Positions 6,360-11,314 of a stretch of 11,314 bases of DNA are shown here, piece after piece. The first letter of the stretch is position 1. Each line of letters starts with the position of its first letter. Origin of the DNA: Acanthamoeba sp. SK_2022b (lineage: Eukaryota; Discosea; Longamoebia; Acanthamoebidae); the NCBI GenBank assembly GCA_027943245.1, contig JANDJZ010000382.1, forward strand, positions 1 to 11,314, read 5' to 3'. A program made the translations under genes and the position numbers. Below the pieces are notes generated by a model. That model had not been told where the DNA came from, made no database searches, and saw nothing but the letters and a program-made list of their open reading frames with translations.

Positions 6360-7052
6360 TCTGGTTTAAACTTGCCTAACGTGCAGGGACCACCTATAAT
6401 GTCTACTGATGCAACACACCTCTTTGCCTTGATGGCACGCTCCCCATCATTTCTGGAAGTTCCATTTCATGTTGGTGAGTGTGCCTTTATTCCTCTGGCT
6501 CTTCTGGGTGAGTTGGCTGCCACACATTTTTTGTTCCAAGTATGAGTGGAATGGAGTTGGCCCTGCCAAGTCACTTGCTATAGTGAGGAATTGACCAATG
6601 GTTGATATAACTTCTCTTTGTCAAACATTCAGCCAATGTTTTCAGCTTGGTGTTGGTCTTGTTGTTTGTTACTTTAACTTCGAAGAGGAGACAGGAGATG
6701 CAGGTTGATGGCCCCAGGGTGATGTCAGTGGTGGTGGCACAGCAGCAATATTTGCTCAAAGGAAAACCTCTTCTGCGTCCATATGCAGTCATTCATACCA
6801 CACATCTCCAATCAAGGTTGTCAACATCCACCACAACCACCCAAGGACCAACCACTCCTTGATGCAACTGCTAATCCTGAAGCAGTCAAGGCTCTTTACC
6901 TTCATGACTGCAACAAGGCCTTGGCAGCCAATGAAACATGTGCTTGTTTGACACTAGCCCTTTGCCATGTGCAGTTTCAGCAGAAGGTGGTGTACAAGCT
7001 GATCAAGTCAGGTGATCCATTATTGCACATGGTGTTGGTGAGTGTATGTTGA
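6360..7052 (+). pseudogene. Unrecognised decayed coding stretch
   Basis: One frame is open over 6360-6545 (GLNLPNVQGPPIMSTDATHL ... FLEVPFHVGECAFIPLALL), continues with protein-like composition after a TGA, then has several stops over about 6600-6720. The same frame reopens at 6783-7052 (DATANPEAVKALYLHDCNKA ... FQQKVVYKLIKSGDPLLHMV). CpG is nearly absent, as in the neighbouring recombinase element. No family recognised. It may be remains of another element between the recombinase unit and the copia insertion, or chance frames in low-stop sequence. A weaker minus-strand alternative exists at 6571-6792. Confidence 0.35.
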
Positions 7053-7059
7053 TGCACTT

Positions 7060-7155
7060 GTGGACTGGTGGGCTGGTGGGTGGGTGGGCAGGTGGGTGGG
7101 CACACTGGCAGGTGGGTGGGCAGGCAGATGGGCAGGTGGGTGGGTGGGTGGGCAG
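7060..7155 (+). repeat. GGGT/GGGCAG minisatellite with G-quadruplex motif
   Basis: Degenerate tandem array of GGTGGGTGGGCAG-like units. The last part, 7138-7152, is GGGTGGGTGGGTGGG, an ideal parallel G-quadruplex sequence with single-T loops. It ends a few bases before the 5' LTR at 7160. Confidence 0.92.
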
Positions 7156-7159
7156 ACTG

Positions 7160-7438
7160 TGTTGGAGGTGAGTGGTGGGACGGATGCAGCAACAGCTGTA
7201 CTTCACACCCATGGTCAAGCCACGAACTCCCAAGCCAAGGTTTGAGGGAACTGGGTGTGATGGGATTGGCGACATGGTCCCACGCAACTGTGTTGACCAC
7301 AAGGACCAATTGGGAGCATCTCCACCACACATAAAACCGGAATTTGTCTTTAACGTTTTTTTTATCGAATAAACCCACACTTCACACACACCCAACTGCA
7401 GCCATCATCTACCATCTCCATTAGCAGGTTGTCCAACA
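7160..7438 (+). repeat. 5' long terminal repeat (279 bp)
   Basis: Begins TGTTGGA and ends TCCAACA, a 7-bp terminal inversion with the canonical TG...CA ends. The first 70 bp match 11245-11314 at 63 positions. Internal signals: TATA-like ATAAAA at 7331-7336 and AATAAA at 7368-7373, which would place the U3/R boundary near 7355-7365. Confidence 0.93.
7331..7336 (+). promoter_or_regulatory. TATA-like box in the 5' LTR
   Basis: ATAAAA preceded by CAC, followed about 30 bp later by AATAAA (7368-7373), the likely polyadenylation signal. The compact spacing is usual for copia LTRs. Confidence 0.5.
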
Positions 7439-7451
7439 GGTTATGGGCCCA
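7439..7451 (+). promoter_or_regulatory. Primer-binding site, initiator tRNA-Met anticodon arm
   Basis: GGTTATGGGCCCA starts directly after the LTR. It is complementary to the anticodon stem-loop of eukaryotic initiator tRNA-Met (loop with CAU), not to a tRNA 3' end. The same arrangement is known for Drosophila copia, where a cleaved tRNA half primes minus-strand synthesis. Confidence 0.82.
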
Positions 7452-7515
7452 CCATCACGCCAACACTGAGCATACACAATGATTCACCAACACCAATTCA
7501 AAATCTGCTTCAACC

Positions 7516-8316
7516 ATGAGTGAATGCTATGGCAAACTTGTCATCCTCCAGGATGGTTGCAACTTTGACAGCTGGGATGGATGGTTTCAATCCAAGTGCA
7601 CAATCCAAGGCGTGTGGAGCATCATCACAGGACATGAGCCGAGACCTCTACCTCACCCAAAACTGTTGCCAACAGGCATCCCCATGCATCATCATCTACA
7701 AATCTGAAGACAGGACCACCCACTGACAACAAGGAACCAGAGTCAAAGGACAAGGACGTCAAGAGCGAGCTCAAGGGCCAGGTGGATGTGCTCAACACGA
7801 CCATACTCAACCTTGGCGATGAGGATGAGGAGAAACCTGTCAACACAACCCTCATGAGTCCCAGCAGAGTCATGCTGACAGATGGTTACAAACTGTCTAG
7901 CAGTAGCACCAGATACACTGAGCTGCCAGGCGACATCCTCAATGTCACTTCATTCTTTGATGGTGATGTCAACGCCCAGGCCACTGAAGTCAAGTGGAAG
8001 AAGAGGAAGAAGAAGATTATAAGCACTGCAGGCCACTCACACCGGGCTACCGCTTCCTTCTCTTCAAGCAACTTCATGCGCTGAAGATGAGTGGCCAAGA
8101 CACTGTCCACGCCTACATCAACAAGGCCATGGGGATTGCCACCAAGCTTTGTGCCACTGGGGTGAACTTTGATGACACTCTCATTGTGCTGTGCATCATC
8201 AATGGACTCACAAGCGACTACCATCAACTCCAGCCTGTGATCAACACAGCAGGCGACCAGAAGCTCACATTGGGCTGGCTGACCCAGGCCCTTCTTCAAG
8301 AAGAGGCCACAATCAA
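7516..8316 (+). pseudogene. gag: copia gag, frameshifted
   Basis: The ATG at 7516 opens a frame with the typical copia Gag N-terminus (LVILQDGCNFDSWDGWFQSK, then GVWSIITGHEP). The frame shifts near 7690 into a Lys/Glu-rich stretch (ESKDKDVKSELKGQVDVLNT), and again near 7990-8015 into the UBN2-type Gag core (FKQLHALKMSGQDTVHAYIN ... GVNFDDTLIVLCIINGLTSD ... LTLGWLTQALLQEEATINN). Gag forms the virus-like particle. The CCHC zinc knuckle that should follow is missing, along with the protease active site, so a deletion joins Gag to the protease end at about 8320-8340. Confidence 0.85.
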
Positions 8317-8330
8317 CAACATCTGCCCAC

Positions 8331-9709
8331 TCAAGAGAACCTGCGCAACCTCAAGCCATTCGCTGAGCCTCTTAAGGTGAGACTGGGAGACAGGAACTGC
8401 ATCAACGCCAGTGAGAAGGGCGAGCTACATGTCTGCATCAACATTGATGGGCGTGAGCAGGACCTTGTCTTCCCCAACATACTCTATGTGCCAAAGCTTG
8501 GCCAGAATTTTCTTTCTGCACATGTGATCCTGAGCCATGGCTACAGCTTCAAGGGCAACAAGCGCGGCTTCCTGGTCTACAACAAGCATCATCAGCAGCC
8601 CCTTCTACTTGGCCAGACAAAGAACAAGCTCAGCTATGTACCGCTTTGCATTGAGCAAGATGAACAGCACTATGTGACTGCACTAGCTGCCCACCACAGC
8701 AAATCCAGGAGCAATGACAACAAAGATGCTGAACAGGCAAGCCTTGACGAGCCCTCCTCAACTGTCAATGGGACAAAGGAAGTGCTCATGATGGACAAGG
8801 CACACATCCACTTTGGCCACATCAGTGAACTGTGCTTGCGCCAACTCATTCTCAACTCAGCTGACCTAGAGCTGGAGCCAGGAAGCATGCTCTCACAGTG
8901 TGTTGCCTGCCTCCAAGCCCAGGCAACACATGGGCACCCATCAGGAGGGGACCAGCGCCTTGCAGCAAGGTCCCTGGAGAGAAGCTGCATGTTGACCTCA
9001 TCGAAATGCCAGCAGCATCTCTGGCTGGGTGCACAGGCTTCCTCACTGTTGTTGATGACACAACTCAATATCAGTTTCACATACTGACCAAGTTGAAGGA
9101 CAAAGCCAGTGTCAAGATGGGCAATCTGCTCAAGGGGCTCCCAAGCCAGATGCATGTGGTCACCGTCCACTCCAACTGTGGAGGCGAATTCATGGGCAAG
9201 CTGTGAGGTGAGTTCTTGCTGATCACAGCATAAGGCTCAAGACCACGCCCCCCTACATGCCTGAGTACAACGGCTTTGCTGAGTGGTCAGGCCACACCAT
9301 TGAAGAGATGGTGCACGCCATGCTTGCCCACGCCAAGATGCCCTGCACCCTCTGGGCTGAGGCACTTCTCATCACGACAGCAATCATAAATCAAGTGCTG
9401 ACCAAGGCCAATGGCAGGACCTCCCCATACCAGCTGTGGACCAGTAAGGCACCAGCCATGGCTGGATTCTACACATTTGGAGCACACTGCTATGTGCATG
9501 TGCCTTGGATGCTCTGCAACAAGCTGGACCACTTGGCCAGGCCAGCCCAATATGTTGGTCCAGCTCTGACTGGGTCGCACCATTGTGTCTGGTATCCCAG
9601 CACAAGGACAGTCACAGAGAGCAGGAGTGTCACCTTTGTGACCACTGCTCCAACCTCCACCACCAATGCTGATACACGCGCCACATCACACACCACCAAC
9701 ACTGCTTAA
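8331..9709 (+). pseudogene. pol: copia pol, part 1: protease remnant and integrase
   Basis: The segment opens with the end of the protease domain (VRLGDRNC, NILYVPKLGQNFLSAHVI); the D-S/T-G active site is deleted. The pre-integrase HHCC region follows (AHIHFGHISE, QCVACLQA). A frameshift near 8950 leads to the integrase core: first catalytic Asp in LHVDLIEMP; VVDDTTQYQFHILTKLKDKA; the second catalytic Asp in the SDxGGEF motif is Asn (HSNCGGEF, codon AAC at 9174-9176). A TGA at 9204-9206 and a 1-nt shift near 9215 follow. The rest is open to 9709: NGFAEWSGHTIEEM keeps the catalytic Glu, then LWAEALLITTAIINQV, FGAHCYVHVP and a Ser/Thr-rich tail. The copy is inactive. Confidence 0.9.
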
Positions 9710-9799
9710 CCTGACAAGCCAGACAGTGAGCTAACACTCACGCCCTGTGAGCCAGCAGGGCCACCCAATCAGCCTAACTCGCCAATCCTCTCTCACAAA

Positions 9800-9810
9800 G
9801 GGGGGGGGGG
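9800..9810 (+). repeat. G11 homopolymer between integrase and RT remnants
   Basis: Eleven G bases in the linker between the integrase stop (9709) and the RT segment starting at 9838. A slippage-prone run and possible frameshift or sequencing-error site. Confidence 0.9.
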
Positions 9811-9837
9811 AGCAAAACTGAGTTCAACACTGCCAAA

Positions 9838-11189
9838 GTGCCGACCATGTTCCTCTTTCCTGAGAGAGGAGAGTTGAGCCAGACCAAGCCCAAGTCAATG
9901 AGCAGTCAATTGAGCAAGCCAAAGTCAATGAGCAATCAACCAACCACAACAGTGTCAAACCCAAGACAAAGCAAGAGGGAGATCAAGTGCAGAGTGCAAT
10001 ACATTGAGGCACATGCCATGGCAGCCATTGAAGCTCTGCCAGCAACCCCCATGTCCATGCGTGAGGTGCTAAAGTTGCCTGAGGCAGTGCACTGGATCAA
10101 AGTGATTAACGAAGAGTTGGAAATGATCCACAGGATGGGCACAGTCTACCCCTGCAATCTGCCAGTCGGCAAGAGAGCGCTCAGGACCAAGCTCGTCCTC
10201 AAGCTGAAGACTCTGGCAAACAGCATGCCAGAGCACTTCAAGGCAAGGCTCGTTGTGCTGGGCAACCACCAGCGCTTCAGGGAGGACTTCACCCTCACAA
10301 GGTGTGGAGACTCATAAAGAGTCTCTATGGGCTCAAGCAGGCACCAATGATCTGGAACCAGAAGATCAATGGACTGCTCAAGAGCAAGGGGTACACGCCA
10401 ATGCAGGCCTATCCCTGCATCTACACTCACTGGGAGGAGGACAAGGTCACCATCATGTCTCTCTTCGTTGATAACATCATCATCATGGCCAACAACGAGC
10501 TCCTCAACAAGACCAAGGACGTCTTGAAGGCAGCCTTCCCAATGAAGGACCTCAACGAGCCCACTTCAGTCCTTGGGATGGAGTTCCTGAGAGACCACAA
10601 GAAGGGCATGCTGAGACTTCAACAGAGCGGACACAGTGGCAGCATCATCAAGAGGGCAGGTCTTGAGAACTGCAAGCCCTGCCCTTCGCCAGCCATTGAG
10701 GGACTGAAGCTCCCTACTCTTGAGCGCACCACGCCCAAGTACGAGGAGAAGCCCTACCCTCACCTCATTGGAGCACTACTCTACGTTGTGTGCACAACAA
10801 GGTGGGACATCAGATACATCATCGCCTACCTCTGCCATTTCATGCACACATGGGGCAAGGAGAGCGTTGCCATGTCGTCCTGTGAGGCCAAGCTGCTTGT
10901 GCTTTCTCAGGCCACACTCCAGGGCCTGTACCTTCAACGCTTCCTCGAGCTGCTCAGACTGCCCACCAACATGTCAACAACCATCTACACTGACAGCCAG
11001 AGTTTGATGGCAGTCATGGATCAAGAAGAGAGAGGAGCGTTTCACACATGCCTCAAACCCTTAGACGTCCACGCACTACACCTTGCCGATTCGACCTCAA
11101 CAAGGCTCATCAGCCTCAAGTACTGTCCCACCAACGAGATGGTGGCCAACATCCTCACCAAGGGCTTGTCCATCAACAAGTACTGTTGA
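9838..11189 (+). pseudogene. pol: copia pol, part 2: reverse transcriptase and RNase H, with internal deletions
   Basis: 9838-10295 holds a linker with a short tandem repeat (SKPKSMS) and the RT fingers (HWIKVINEELEMIHRMGTVY, LPVGKRALRTK, HFKARLVVLGNHQ). The segment with the first catalytic Asp (copia QMDV..AF) is absent. The frame switches at about 10300 to VWRLIKSLYGLKQAPMIW, the thumb-side part, with FVDN at 10464-10475 in place of the catalytic YVDD. RNase H resumes at PYPHLIGALLYVV; its first part, including the DADWA acid, is deleted around 10860. MSSCEAK and IYTDSQS keep two acids. The end, PTNEMVANILTKGL, carries Asn where ADILTK is usual. Together RT and RNase H normally convert the element RNA to DNA; this copy cannot. 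Confidence 0.92.
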
Positions 11190-11235
11190 GTGAGAGACTT
11201 GGTCAGACCAGGCTGGATGCCTCCATCTACCACTC

Positions 11236-11244
11236 AAGGAAGGG
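11236..11244 (+). promoter_or_regulatory. Polypurine tract
   Basis: AAGGAAGGG directly before the TGTTGG start of the 3' LTR, the expected plus-strand priming site of an LTR retrotransposon. Confidence 0.8.
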
Positions 11245-11314
11245 TGTTGGAGGTGAGTGGCAGGATGGATGCAGCAACAGCCACACTTCACACCCATGGT
11301 CAAGCCACAAACTC
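11245..11314 (+). repeat. 3' long terminal repeat (first 70 bp)
   Basis: Matches 7160-7229 without gaps at 63 of 70 positions, then runs off the window. All seven differences are transitions, six of them in CG/TG/CA contexts. Confidence 0.93.

Larger units (their letters stand above)
7160..11314 (+). mobile_element. Ty1/copia LTR retrotransposon, defective, cut by window edge
   Basis: Order: 5' LTR 7160-7438, primer-binding site 7439-7451, gag from 7516, protease remnant, integrase, reverse transcriptase, RNase H to 11189, polypurine tract 11236-11244, 3' LTR from 11245. Integrase before reverse transcriptase is the copia order. Internal length is about 3.8 kb, shorter than usual because of at least three internal deletions (gag/protease junction, RT palm, start of RNase H) plus frameshifts, so it cannot move on its own. 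The visible 70 bp of the LTRs differ at seven positions, all transitions. The target-site duplication cannot be checked because the 3' LTR is cut off. Confidence 0.95.

Noticed and set aside
6571..6792. Minus-strand frame (ITLGPSTCIS...KVTNNKTNTK) resembling a recombinase core strand
   Set aside because: The resemblance is short, the piece lies outside the inverted repeats, and the plus strand reads at least as well; too weak to call.
7060..7155. CRISPR-like array
   Set aside because: No spacers or constant repeat; simple G-rich tandem repeat in eukaryotic DNA.
6977..7395. Minus-strand frames rich in Pro-Thr-His over the minisatellite
   Set aside because: Repeated PTHPP-like codons come from the GGGT-type tandem repeat.
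9838..11189. Active retroviral-type polymerase
   Set aside because: RT palm segment missing, YVDD changed to FVDN, RNase H truncated, frames broken.
1..11314. tRNA or rRNA genes
   Set aside because: No cloverleaf with B-box or conserved rRNA segment seen; the only tRNA-related sequence is the 13-bp primer site.

Overview
The window is eukaryotic nuclear DNA from a GC-rich protist. It has short introns (about 70-100 bp) with GT/AG ends and CTGAC-type branch sites, a TATA-box promoter, and F-box, ankyrin and Ras-like GTPase domains combined in single proteins. This fits an Acanthamoeba-like amoebozoan best, but the sequence alone does not prove it.

Left third (1-4820) is host gene space. Two multi-exon genes lie head-to-head, with only 48 bp between their start codons (1633-1680). 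The minus-strand gene (1632 down to about 277) encodes an F-box followed by a Rho/Cdc42-like GTPase fold. The plus-strand gene (1681-3853) encodes ankyrin repeats, an F-box and a Rab-like GTPase fold. Both are reconstructed here from phase-consistent splice sites. In both, the P-loop Ser/Thr after GK is Asp and the DxxG motif is not intact, so they look like a paralogous family of F-box/pseudo-GTPase fusions, plausibly SCF ubiquitin-ligase adaptors. Five AT-rich blocks of about 55-90 bp sit inside introns or at the gene end. Next comes an intronless, TATA-driven gene for a prolyl-4-hydroxylase-like 2OG-Fe(II) dioxygenase (4032-4820).

Right two thirds (about 4976-11314) is a graveyard of mobile elements. 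The first is a decayed tyrosine-recombinase element (minus-strand pseudogene 5129-6015) bounded by 52-bp inverted repeats and surrounded by nested hairpins and four copies of the palindrome GTTTAAAC. Then come a 28-A run, an unrecognised decayed coding stretch, and a GGGT-rich minisatellite with a perfect G-quadruplex motif. The last is a Ty1/copia retrotransposon: 5' LTR 7160-7438, a primer-binding site matching the initiator tRNA-Met anticodon arm (half-tRNA priming as in Drosophila copia), broken gag-pol, a polypurine tract, and the first 70 bp of the 3' LTR at the window edge.

The most striking signal crosses elements. Nearly every difference between paired repeat copies (12 of 13, counting LTR-LTR and IR-IR pairs) is explained by CpG to TpG/CpA change. 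Several premature stops and lost catalytic residues fit the same change, and the recombinase element is almost free of CpG while the adjacent host gene is full of it. This is the footprint of CpG methylation acting on mobile DNA but not on host genes.
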